Positions 54,784-62,776 of a DNA stretch of 64,000 bases are shown piece after piece. A model generated the notes under the pieces. That model did no database searches. It was not told the DNA's origin and saw only the letters and a list, made by a program, of their open reading frames with translations. A program made the position numbers and the translations under genes. The first letter of the stretch is position 1, and every line of letters starts with the position of its first letter. Origin of the DNA: CS4-C045 sp963844115 (GTDB lineage Bacteria > Planctomycetota > Planctomycetia > Pirellulales > UBA7805); assembly GCA_963844115.1 (NCBI GenBank), contig CAWJNN010000064.1:8359-72358 (forward strand). Reading direction: 5' to 3'.

Positions 54784-55751
54784 TGCCAAAGCTGCGACCG
54801 CAATACGTGCCGATTCTGGCCACGATGGCCGTCTTTCTACTGTTGTTCTCAGCGGTGTCCGTCCGTTACGGCGGCTTCTTCTCCTGGTTTCAGTTTTCGT
54901 CGCTCCTGGCTGACAACGCATCGCTGGGATTGGCGGCCACGGGGATGACGTTTGTTATTCTCTCCGGAGGCATCGACTTGTCGGTCGGCGCTGTCATTGC
55001 GTTAGCCAGTATGTTGATGGCGATGTGCTTGACCCAATGGGAACTCTCGCCGCAGGTCGCGATTCCCGTGGTGATGGCGGCCGGTACAGGGTTCGGCGCG
55101 GGGATGGGTGCCTTGATACGCTGGTTCCGCCTACCACCTTTTCTCGTCACCTTAGCCGGTATGTTTCTCGCCCGCGGGATCGCACTGGTTCTGACAAACG
55201 ACAAAAGGATTTCCATTACTGATCATCCCATCTATGACTGGTTCTTCGATACGGAAATCGGATGGAGCGATTACCAGTTGCCATTGCCGGCGATTGTGTT
55301 CCTGTGCGCAATTTCCCTGGCGATCGTCGTGGCGCGATCGACCAGGTTTGGGAGAACCGTCTACGCCGTGGGAGGCAATGAACGTTCGGCCTTGTTGATG
55401 GGCTTGCCCGTTGGCCGTACCAAGGTCAAGGTTTATGCACTCAGCGGACTTTGTGCGGCCACTGGTGGAGTCGTTCACGCGCTGGGGACCGGCGCAGGCG
55501 ACGCCTCTATTGCGTACATGTTGGAATTGGATGCGATTGCCGCCGTCGTGATCGGCGGAACGCTTCTTTCCGGCGGCGTCGGCTATGTGTTGGGTACGCT
55601 GTTTGGCGTGCTGATCCTGGGTGTGATCATGGTAATTCCCTCTTATCAGGGAAACTTGAATTCATGGTGGACCAAGATTGCGATCGGTCTGCTACTACTG
55701 GTCTTTATTGTGCTGCAAAGATTCCTGCAGCGACACGGCAGCAAGCAATGA
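54780..55751 (+). CDS. yjfF: Sugar ABC transporter permease (YjfF-like)
   Basis: 323 residues with the same family pattern as the previous gene: ILSGGIDLSVGAVIALASML, RLPPFLVTLAGMFLARGIAL and ELDAIAAVVIGGTLLSGGVG. It would pair with the YtfT-like permease. Order ytfQ-ytfR-ytfT-yjfF equals the E. coli galactofuranose importer. Its stop overlaps the next ATG. Confidence 0.92.
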   Translation: MMPKLRPQYVPILATMAVFLLLFSAVSVRYGGFFSWFQFSSLLADNASLGLAATGMTFVILSGGIDLSVGAVIALASMLMAMCLTQWELSPQVAIPVVMAAGTGFGAGMGALIRWFRLPPFLVTLAGMFLARGIALVLTNDKRISITDHPIYDWFFDTEIGWSDYQLPLPAIVFLCAISLAIVVARSTRFGRTVYAVGGNERSALLMGLPVGRTKVKVYALSGLCAATGGVVHALGTGAGDASIAYMLELDAIAAVVIGGTLLSGGVGYVLGTLFGVLILGVIMVIPSYQGNLNSWWTKIAIGLLLLVFIVLQRFLQRHGSKQ

Positions 55752-56596
55752 AATACGGCGGACATATTTACTTGTGGACCGACCACTGGTCGACCGACCA
55801 ACTAGGCCTGTTTGACCAGGCGCGCGGCCTGGGGCTCGACTGCCTGGAAATCGCTGTCGGAGATGACATTGTTTTCGACGCCGCAGCCGTTCGCGACCGT
55901 GCGGAATCGCTTGGCATGGATGTTGTGTTGAGTCCCGGTGCGCAGTGGCCGATGGAGCAAGACATCTCGCACGACGATGCCGCGTGTCGGGCACAAGGTG
56001 TCCAGTGGCATCGAAACTGGATTGGCCAGGCCGCCGAAGCGGGCGCGGTAGCCTACGCGGGTGCGATCTATGGACATCCGGGCCGTGTCGAGCGGCGTCG
56101 GCCGTCGCGAGACGAATTTCAATATACGGCGGACAACCTGCGCCTGTTGGCTGAACATGCGGAGGCCTGCGACGTCGAACTGGCGATCGAACCGATGAGC
56201 CATTTTCGGACTCACGTCGTTAACACGCCAACTCAGGCAATGCGTCTGATCGAAGCGGCCGATCATCATCGCTTGAAGCTATTGCTCGATACCTATCACC
56301 TGGTCACGGAGATTCGAGACTACGCGGAGGCGGTCCGGACGGCGGGCGACCGGCTGTGGGCCGTTCATGCCTGTGAAAACGACCGTGCGCGCACGGGTGG
56401 CGGGATCGTACCTTGGGATGAGCTCTTTGGGGCACTTCGCGAAGTGAAGTTTGATCAATACATTATCTTTGAAACGTACAACTCTTCGGCCGGCGACTTC
56501 GCCTTTTCGCGAGGAATGTTTCACGACGTGTGCCCCGACGGCAACGAATTCGTAAGGAAATCGCTCGCGTTTGTCCAAGCAGGGCTTCCGATTTGA
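55748..56596 (+). CDS. Sugar phosphate isomerase/epimerase (AP endonuclease 2 barrel)
   Basis: 282 residues from ATG 55748 (MKYGGHIYLWTDHWSTDQLG), overlapping the permease stop. TIM-barrel xylose-isomerase-like fold with metal-binding acids and histidines: CDVELAIEPMSHFRTHVVNT (Glu/His), LLLDTYHLV (Asp/His), LWAVHACENDRARTGGG and IIFETYNS. Most like D-tagatose/D-psicose 3-epimerases or inosose-like isomerases. As the last gene of the importer operon it probably begins catabolism of the imported sugar. Confidence 0.85.
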   Translation: MKYGGHIYLWTDHWSTDQLGLFDQARGLGLDCLEIAVGDDIVFDAAAVRDRAESLGMDVVLSPGAQWPMEQDISHDDAACRAQGVQWHRNWIGQAAEAGAVAYAGAIYGHPGRVERRRPSRDEFQYTADNLRLLAEHAEACDVELAIEPMSHFRTHVVNTPTQAMRLIEAADHHRLKLLLDTYHLVTEIRDYAEAVRTAGDRLWAVHACENDRARTGGGIVPWDELFGALREVKFDQYIIFETYNSSAGDFAFSRGMFHDVCPDGNEFVRKSLAFVQAGLPI

Positions 56597-56715
56597 ATGC
56601 CGGCGAATGTGGTGTCATGCATTTGCCGAAACGATTCGCCGATTCGTTTCCACCGTGTGATTGAGGACGAGCATCTGACTCCAGTCAAGTCAGGTTTGGA
56701 CCCTGGAAGGTAATC

Positions 56716-56747
56716 CGGAAGCCGTGCGCGGCGCCCAGCGGCTTCCG
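56716..56747. repeat. Hairpin between convergent operons
   Basis: CGGAAGCCG (56716-56724) pairs with CGGCTTCCG (56739-56747) around 14 bases. Without a T-tract it is not a classical terminator, but it lies between the 3' ends of the epimerase and the lipoprotein gene. Confidence 0.6.
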
Positions 56748-56766
56748 ATTCAGCGAACCGCCGGCC

Positions 56767-57018
56767 TTACGGCCCGGGCAAGATCTTGGTTTTCGGCGGA
56801 TCCAGTTCGTCCACTTTGTCGGAAAAAGCCTTGCTTTGCGATTCCTCTTCCGCCTCCTGCCACTTCTCCGTGAATTCCTGAGCCTGCTGCCTTACCGTCC
56901 GATCTTCGAAAGTCTCAGCGGATTGGTCGCAGCCGACAAACCATATGACAAGAAAAGGTGCGACAAAGACAGAAATGGGGATTCGCAACGGTAGTCGCAA
57001 CGGTAGTCGCAACATCAT
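56767..57018 (-). CDS. Putative small lipoprotein
   Basis: 83 residues from ATG 57018 (MMLRLPLRLPLRIPISVFVA). A hydrophobic signal ends in a lipobox-like VIWFVGC; the mature part is helical and charged (RTVRQQAQEFTEKWQEAEEE) and ends LDPPKTKILPGP. The LPLRLPLR region is encoded by a short 12-bp direct repeat. Several in-frame starts up to 57069 would overlap the stop of the receiver gene. Function unknown; probably co-transcribed with the pseudo-receiver gene. Confidence 0.55.
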   Translation of the reverse strand: MMLRLPLRLPLRIPISVFVAPFLVIWFVGCDQSAETFEDRTVRQQAQEFTEKWQEAEEESQSKAFSDKVDELDPPKTKILPGP

Positions 57019-57056
57019 GGTCCACCGTACTGCAGACGAGCGCGCAGGCATTCGAA

Positions 57057-57482
57057 TCAGACCTTCCAAGAGGTTTTTGCACGTTGGGAAACTTCCGTGA
57101 TGAAAGAACGGAAATCGTCCGCACCAATCGGCTTAAGCAACAAGCCATCTGCCTCAATTGCAGACGACTTCAGGATTTCCTTCTCGCCCTGGGACGCCCC
57201 CAAAACGATTAGCGGCACGGACGTCGATTGGAATTGCAATCGATATTCGGCCAGTATTTCGCGGGATTCGTTCTTAAATGGATTGAGCCCGAACAGAACG
57301 ACATCATGATCCGACTGTCCATTTCCGTTCAGCCCGCGCACGTAACTGAGCGCTTGTTCACGACCCTGAACGACATCAACGCGACAATCGACTCCGCTAT
57401 TCTCAATCGCATCCGTTGTCAGGTAGACGTCACTGGGGCTGTCTTCGATCAGAAGGATGGCGAGGGGCTTGGCGGGCGACAT
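57057..57482 (-). CDS. Pseudo-receiver domain protein (phospho-acceptor Asp replaced)
   Basis: 141 residues, single response-regulator receiver domain. AILLIEDSPSDVYLTTDAIE contains the usual acidic pocket, and GLLLKPIGADDF the conserved Lys. The beta-3 strand reads DHDVVLFGLNPFKN; where receivers have L-D-L, this has F-G-L, so the phosphorylated Asp is missing. It can therefore not be phosphorylated in the normal way and may act by protein binding. No output domain and no kinase nearby. It lies upstream of the lipoprotein gene. Confidence 0.8.
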   Translation of the reverse strand: MSPAKPLAILLIEDSPSDVYLTTDAIENSGVDCRVDVVQGREQALSYVRGLNGNGQSDHDVVLFGLNPFKNESREILAEYRLQFQSTSVPLIVLGASQGEKEILKSSAIEADGLLLKPIGADDFRSFITEVSQRAKTSWKV

Positions 57483-57782
57483 AGCCGTGTACTTTGACGT
57501 CCGTTCGCAATCCAGTCAATCAGATAATCCCCTATGCCAAACTAGGGAATTCCTCGATGCCCCTTCCACGAATCCGGCGATTTTCGCCAGCTATCATCTC
57601 GCACGATGGCATACACGTTCGTCTTGTTCTTCGGACAGAATGGTCCAGCGCGCCCGATTTCGGCGAGAAGATTAGGTCTATTTGTCCGCGTCGCGGGCCA
57701 TTCTCCATGACCACACGGCCTTCCATCGCTCGCGTGAGGCCAGCAGGTCGGCACGACCTGTGCGCCATGTCCAGCTCGCGAT

Positions 57783-58184
57783 CTATCCGGCGGGATTGGA
57801 GTCAAGATACGCCCGCCAGGGCGCCCAGTAATATTGGTGCCAGCCCTGGCTGACCCCAGCAAAGTCGATTTCCGGTACGTTCACGTGGACCAATTCGATT
57901 CGTGCACCTTCCCCCTGCGGCCAAAAGGAAAGCACAAGGGTCGAGTCGATCGCATCTTCAGGCCAGTTCGCCGATCGCCATGACTGGACGATCAGCCGTT
58001 TCGGCTGAACTCGCAGGATGATGCCGGTTAAAGCCTCACCAAAGGCGCTGAACCGTCCACCCGGTTGTGGCTCGATGATCGCCGGCGCTCCGGTAAACGA
58101 GGAATGATCATCCGCGTCAAGATACATGTCGAATAGCCGGTCTGGTGTGGCCGGCAACGTTACCGCCGTGACAACATTTGGCAT
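57783..58184 (-). CDS. SRPBCC (AHSA1-like) domain protein
   Basis: 133 residues of the START/SRPBCC type: TAVTLPATPDRLFDMYLDAD, GAPAIIEPQPGGRFSAFGEA, ILRVQPKRLIVQSWRSANW and FAGVSQGWHQYYWAPWRAYL, with the closing W-x-x-Y motif of Aha1-like proteins. These proteins bind small hydrophobic molecules; role unknown. Starts at ATG 58184. The following genes upstream (ArsR, a second SRPBCC, VOC, DinB) form a cassette commonly seen together. Confidence 0.85.
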   Translation of the reverse strand: MPNVVTAVTLPATPDRLFDMYLDADDHSSFTGAPAIIEPQPGGRFSAFGEALTGIILRVQPKRLIVQSWRSANWPEDAIDSTLVLSFWPQGEGARIELVHVNVPEIDFAGVSQGWHQYYWAPWRAYLDSNPAG

Positions 58185-58235
58185 TAAATCTCACTCCTGG
58201 TACGAATCTCATTCCGAGTACGTCGCATCGTTTCC

Positions 58236-58418
58236 TTACTTGATGTATGGATCCACAAACGAATGGTCGTCGTAGCGGTCCTTTTGTCGCACCCACGCCA
58301 TTGGGTATGGCAGGCCGTCTTCATCTCGTCCTTTGCTCACAATGTCAAAAAAGTTATAGATGCCCAAAAAGTTTTCGAGACCGCGGCCGAACGACGAATA
58401 AGTGTGAAACGATAATCC
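58236..58418 (-). pseudogene. DUF899 (thioredoxin-like) C-terminal remnant
   Basis: The minus frame reads FHTYSSFGRGLENFLGIYNF, FDIVSKGRDEDGLPYPMAWV and RQKDRYDDHSF to the stop at 58236. The DEDGLPYPMAWVR segment is typical of the end of DUF899 proteins. Directly upstream is the stop of the ArsR gene, so the first three quarters of the gene are deleted. Confidence 0.68.
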
Positions 58419-58775
58419 TCACGCTCGTTTTCTCTTGGATTTCTTCTTCGCCACTGTTTCGGACTCCGCGGATTCCTTGACTCGCAGCAAGGTATTGGAC
58501 CAGTACGCCTCGTACTTGCCAATCCACCGTTCAAGGATCGCGCGAATCGGGGCTGCGTTCAGGGAGTTGATCCGGCACCGGCCTTCGATACGCGTGTGGA
58601 CCAAACCCGCTTCGCGCAAGACATCGAGATGTTTCATGACGCCAAACCTGGAGAGTTGCGTAAACTGATCGACGATTTCGGTGGTCTGCTGCGGTCCGTC
58701 TCGCAACAAGTCGAGAATCTCGCGACGCGTTGGGTCGGAAAGCGCTTTCCAAATGGGATCCAAGTCCTTGGCCAT
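58419..58775 (-). CDS. ArsR-family HTH transcriptional regulator
   Basis: 118 residues: DPIWKALSDPTRREILDLLR, the winged helix (TEIVDQFTQLSRFGVMKHLD), VLREAGLVHTRIEGRCRINS and a lysine-rich tail. No conserved metal-binding CxC motif. This subgroup usually controls neighbouring SRPBCC genes. Starts ATG 58775, 16 bases after a truncated SRPBCC gene. Confidence 0.9.
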   Translation of the reverse strand: MAKDLDPIWKALSDPTRREILDLLRDGPQQTTEIVDQFTQLSRFGVMKHLDVLREAGLVHTRIEGRCRINSLNAAPIRAILERWIGKYEAYWSNTLLRVKESAESETVAKKKSKRKRA

Positions 58776-58791
58776 CTGCTCGATCCGCTGC

Positions 58792-59034
58792 CTATTCTGC
58801 CAGTTGCTTCACGCCGTTCAGGACGAAACCCCACAAATGTCCCTGTCGATCGCCAAGATCCCGAAACCAACGACCTCCCGGCCACTCTTCCAATACCATC
58901 GGCATCGGCTTGTTGTCGGGAGTTGAGTTTTCGTCCGTCAGGCGATGGATCAACGCTTTGTACGCGTCCCCGACCGCTGCGTTGATTTCAATACTCTGGG
59001 AAATATCGAGCGTCAGGTCCTGTGTGTCAAGCAT
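58792..59034 (-). CDS. SRPBCC (AHSA1-like) protein, truncated
   Basis: 80 residues: TLDISQSIEINAAVGDAYKA, DNKPMPMVLEEWPGGRWFRD and DRQGHLWGFVLNGVKQLAE. The first half is typical for the SRPBCC family, but the protein stops where normal relatives continue with another ~80 residues including the L-x-x-x-G-P-x-F segment. A TAG follows 16 bases before the ArsR start. A deletion between the two genes is likely. Confidence 0.7.
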   Translation of the reverse strand: MLDTQDLTLDISQSIEINAAVGDAYKALIHRLTDENSTPDNKPMPMVLEEWPGGRWFRDLGDRQGHLWGFVLNGVKQLAE

Positions 59035-59225
59035 GGCGTGTTCCTTTTCTTTCCTATTGTGAGCTATCTCACAACGTAAGCTGACCCAACGTTACGGCGC
59101 GACGCAAAGTGCCAACGAGGGTTGTTGACAGGCGGCGTCGCGATCGTTACGTTACTGAATAGTAACGTGTTGATGTGTCCACGTCAACCAGGTTTTCCCC
59201 TAGCCGCACGAAGAGGAGCAAAGCG

Positions 59226-59315
59226 ATGCCGCGAATGGGAATCGGCGAGCACGGTTTCATCGCCCACTTCGAAGACACGGAAGGTAACCGCGTGGCATTA
59301 CACGAATCGCCGTAG
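59226..59315 (+). pseudogene. VOC/glyoxalase C-terminal remnant
   Basis: A 29-codon frame reads MPRMGIGEHGFIAHFEDTEG and NRVALHESP. The G-x-HGFIA-F-DTEGNR-ALH ending is the C-terminus of VOC-family proteins. The rest of the domain is absent. Confidence 0.6.
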
Positions 59316-59363
59316 GCCGCTAACTAGTCTGCAACTCACCATTTAACCAAAAGGAGAACTGCC

Positions 59364-59861
59364 ATGAACACGATCGACTACATCAAAATGTCTTTAGAAA
59401 ACGGCACGGGCTGGACCATGGGCCTGATCAACGACATGCGAGATGCCCCGCTGACGCAGCCGACACCGAACGGCGGCAACCACCCCCTGTGGGTGCTGGG
59501 CCATATTGTTCGCGCCGAGAGCGACCTGCTGGATGGATTTATCCTTGGCAAACCCAACCGCTTTCCTGAACTCGAAAGCTTGTTTGCCATGAAAACCACC
59601 CCCTCCACGGACGCCAGCCAGTACCCGTCCATCGACGATCTGCTGGGGAAATTCGAAGAGATTCGCTCGGCCACGCTCGCTCATCTCAGTTCGCTCAGCG
59701 AAGAAGATCTCGACCAGCGCAGCCACGCCCCCGAAGAATTTGGCCCGCCGTTCGCCACCGTTGGTGCGTGCTTCGCAGCGATGGCGGGACACATGGCGTT
59801 TCATACGGGACAAGTCGCCGATGCCCGCCGAGCGGCCGGGCGTGAGCCTTTGATGGCATAA
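59364..59861 (+). CDS. DinB-family protein
   Basis: 165 residues; AAGGAG lies eight bases before ATG 59364. Helical bundle with the DinB metal-site histidines: HPLWVLGHIVRAESDLLD near residue 40 and GHMAFHTGQVADARRAA near 137. Related to bacillithiol/mycothiol-dependent S-transferases; the substrate is unknown. Intact, unlike most of its neighbours. Confidence 0.88.
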   Translation: MNTIDYIKMSLENGTGWTMGLINDMRDAPLTQPTPNGGNHPLWVLGHIVRAESDLLDGFILGKPNRFPELESLFAMKTTPSTDASQYPSIDDLLGKFEEIRSATLAHLSSLSEEDLDQRSHAPEEFGPPFATVGACFAAMAGHMAFHTGQVADARRAAGREPLMA

Positions 59862-59906
59862 CTACTGATGGCCCAACGACGCTTCGCCAGTTAATCATGT
59901 CTTATC

Positions 59907-59975
59907 GGGAGGGCGAGGCTCCCGCCGAGCCGCAAGCCTCACCGAGTTGCGGCTCGGCCGGAGCCTCGCCCTCCC
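59907..59975. repeat. GGGAGGGCGAGGCTCC palindrome
   Basis: Two 28-base arms (59907-59934 and 59948-59975) pair with one mismatch around a 13-base loop. The arms begin GGGAGGGCGAGGCTCCCGCC. This is a widespread planctomycete intergenic repeat. A frame across it (59897-60166) is an artefact of the repeat. Confidence 0.88.
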
Positions 59976-60248
59976 ATTTTCGATTAGGGGGCTGCGCCAA
60001 TCACCCACCCCAACGGGACCCCGCTTCCCCCACGCGCATCGAAAATGGCTTCGTTAAATGGGGCAAGCTCACGGAACCTGCTTGCCAAGCGCCTACGCGA
60101 TTGACAACACTTGTTGTGGATGACACCGGTCCCGGAGTGATCGACACCGCGGTCCCGTCGTCCTAGTACTACAGCGCTGGGTTGGGATTGTGCTTGTGTC
60201 GCAAGTACTTAATGACCAATGATGTCTACGACCTAGCGCTGTCGAACT

Positions 60249-60373
60249 AGGCTTTGTCGGAAAACACGTACGATGGGCCTCCGATCCCGTCGATTATGCA
60301 TACATGTGTCAGGCGACGGGATCGGAGTCCCATCGTACGGCAGGTCACCAGCACCTTTTCCGATAAAGCCTAG
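60249..60373. repeat. Inverted-repeat (MITE/REP-like) element, copy 2
   Basis: Outer ends TAGGCTTTGTCGGAAAA (60249-60265) and TTTTCCGATAAAGCCTA (60357-60373) pair with one mismatch. Inside, CGTACGATGGGCCTCCGATC and the rest of the 26-base arm (60267-60292) pairs with 60314-60339 around a 21-base loop, one mismatch. Geometry is identical to copy 1 at 52048-52171. It ends 16 bases before the SelD fusion start. Confidence 0.9.
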
Positions 60374-60389
60374 GATTCCCGACTGACTA

Positions 60390-62430
60390 GTGCAAACCTC
60401 GCTACCAAAACATGAAGTCGTCCTGTTAGGTGCCGGACACACCAACGCCCACATTCTGCGGATGTGGCGGATGCAGCCAATTCCCGACGTGCGGCTAACG
60501 TGCGTCTCGAATTTCCCGATCGCGACGTACTCAGGAATGTTGCCGGGCGTCCTCGCCGACCTTTATCCGATCGACAGGATGGAAATTGACCTGGTGCGAT
60601 TGTGCGCCGCCGTGAACGCTCGCCTGATCGTCGACCATTTCACGGGCGTGGATATCGAGCAGCGGCAACTCTTATTCGAACACCGCCCGGCGCTGCCTTT
60701 TGACGTCTTGTCGATTGGCATTGGCTCGCGTCCCGCGCGTAGCGGCGTGGAAGTAGACGACACGGTTTTAGAAATTAAACCGATGCAAACCTTCCTGCCA
60801 CATCTTGAGGCCCGCGTGCGCGAACTGCTCCAGCAGGATCGCGGCCAGGTCCCGCGAGTTGTTGTCGTCGGAGCCGGAGTCGGCGGAGTTGAAATCGCGT
60901 TGTGCTTGCCGAACCGACTCAACATACTGCTCAACAACAAACCTTTCGATCTGACGCTGGTTGGCTCAGAGAATGACCTGGCCCGCGGAACAGCACGCAA
61001 GACTCAGGAACTCATCCGACAGGAATTTGCAACGCGCGGGGTACACCTTCGACTGGGTAAACGTGTGAGCAAGGTTGCCGCTGGGGCCATCGTCTTTGAT
61101 GACGGTGAAACAATTCCGGCGGACATCGTGCTGTGGGCAACCGGTGCGACAGCCCCACCGGCCTTGAACAACATTGATTTACCGAAGGACGCTGCTGGAT
61201 TTCTCTTAACACGAGCCACCTTGCAAACCAAAGCCGACGCACCGATCTTTGCCGTGGGCGATACCGGAACGATTGAAGGATCGACGTCACCCAAGGCTGG
61301 CGTCTATGCGGTTCGCCAGGCTCCCATCTTGTGGGAGAACATCGCCAGGCAAATCCAAGGCCGCGATCTGCTGGAATATCACCCGCAGCAGGACTTCTTA
61401 AAGCTGATGAACTTTGGCGATGGTCGAGCTATCGCGGAATACAAAGGAGTTACCACCAAGGGCAGGCTGGCGTGGAGGTTGAAGGATTGGATCGACGGTC
61501 GATTCATGGACAAGTACCAGGACTACAAGCCCATGGAAATGGCGCTCGTGTCGAACGATCCAGCGGAAACACAGATGCGCTGCGCGGGGTGCGGTAGTAA
61601 GGTGAGCGGCTCGGTCTTGTCGCAGGTTTTAGCTCGTTTGGACATTCCCAAGCATGATCACGTCCTGCTTGGCCTTGATGCCCCAGATGACGCCGCCATC
61701 ATAAAGCCCGTCGACGGCCGACCCATGGCGGTTACGGCGGATTTCTTTTCCGCGCCGCTGGAGGACGCTTACCTTTCTGGTCGGATCGCTGCTTTGAATT
61801 CAGCGAGCGACCTATTTGCCCTGGGCGCCCAACCGATCGCGGCATTGGCATTGGCGACCCTACCGCTGGGCACGCCTCGTCAACAGGAACAACTGCTTTA
61901 CGAACTGCTGGCGGGAAGTCTGTACGAATTCCGTCAAATGGGCGCGACCTTGGTCGGTGGACATACGATCGAAGGTCCACAGATCACGATCGGCTTTACG
62001 ATGCTGGCCGACCAGGGTTCTGGCGAGCCACGAACGAAGAACCGACTTCGTGCGGGAGATACGCTGATCCTGACCAAGCCGCTCGGCACGGGCGTGCTGC
62101 TTGCCGCCCACATGCAAGCCGATTGTCGCGCCGCCTGGATGCGGACATTGCTCAAGTCCATGTTGCTCAGTAATCAACCGGCGGCCTCACTGATCGACGA
62201 ATTTGACATCGCGGCGCTGACCGACATCACCGGATTCGGTTTGGCCGGCCACCTGTTGGAAATGCTGACCGCCAGCGACCTTGCTTGTGAGTTGCAGCTG
62301 GAACGCATCCCCCTCCTGCCCGGCGTAGCGGAGTTGATCAAGGAGGGGGTCGAGAGCACGCTCGCACCCGCCAACCGGGCGGCGGAGATCGAGATCAAGA
62401 TCACCGATTCGCTACGAGGGTCGCCCGCAG
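60390..62430 (+). CDS. selD: Selenide, water dikinase SelD with N-terminal NADH-oxidoreductase-like domain, truncated by junction
   Basis: The frame starts at GTG 60390. The first ~375 residues are an FAD/NAD-dependent oxidoreductase (EVVLLGAGHTNAHILRMWRM, VVVVGAGVGGVEIALCLPNR and DAPIFAVGDTGT). The SelD part begins with CAGCGSKVSGSVLSQ (catalytic Cys instead of Sec, plus Lys), LLGLDAPDDAAIIKP and ALTDITGFGLAGHLLEML. SelD makes selenophosphate from selenide and ATP for tRNA and selenocysteine modification. Such fusions are known in cyanobacteria and others. The protein is SelD-like to about GSPA at 62430; the remaining residues up to 62471 come from antisense TrkH, so the normal C-terminus is lost at a junction. 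Confidence 0.88.
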
Positions 62431-62776
62431 TTGCACCAGTGGTGGTCATTCCCGACATGGTCTCAAAATAGGCATCGGTAAAAGACAGGTCAGGCAATAC
62501 CAGCAGCAAAGGGATGGTGGCAAAGGCTGGCATCATGGTCCACATTCCTACCACCAGCAGATAACCATGCCGTATCGACAACTCACCTCGGTAGCGACGC
62601 GTAAGCAACCACATCAACACACCCAAACTGGCCGTCCATGCCATCGCCAAGAGAAAGTCCAACAGCACGGATTGGTCAGAATAGATGACAGCCGTGATGA
62701 TAGGCAATATATAAGTCAGGCTGAATACCACCAGCATCAGCCCAAGTGCATTGACAATCGTCAGCGTGCGTCTCAT
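62431..62776 (-). CDS. trkH: TrkH potassium transporter, N-terminal part only (proteobacterial type)
   Basis: Membrane protein starting MRRTLTIVNALGLMLVVFSL, with SLGVLMWLLTRRYRGELSIR, and ending at the pore-loop motif FETMSGMTTTGAT, which in normal TrkH continues for about 350 more residues. After GAT the frame runs into selD antisense sequence, so the gene is cut at the junction. The start ATG overlaps the trkA stop as TAATG. K+ uptake subunit in the inner membrane. Codon use and similarity differ from the planctomycete genes. Confidence 0.85.

Noticed and set aside
59897..60166. Small plus-strand frame starting MSYREGEAPAEPQ
   Set aside because: It is the translation of the GGGAGGGCGAGGCTCC palindrome, a repeat and not a gene.
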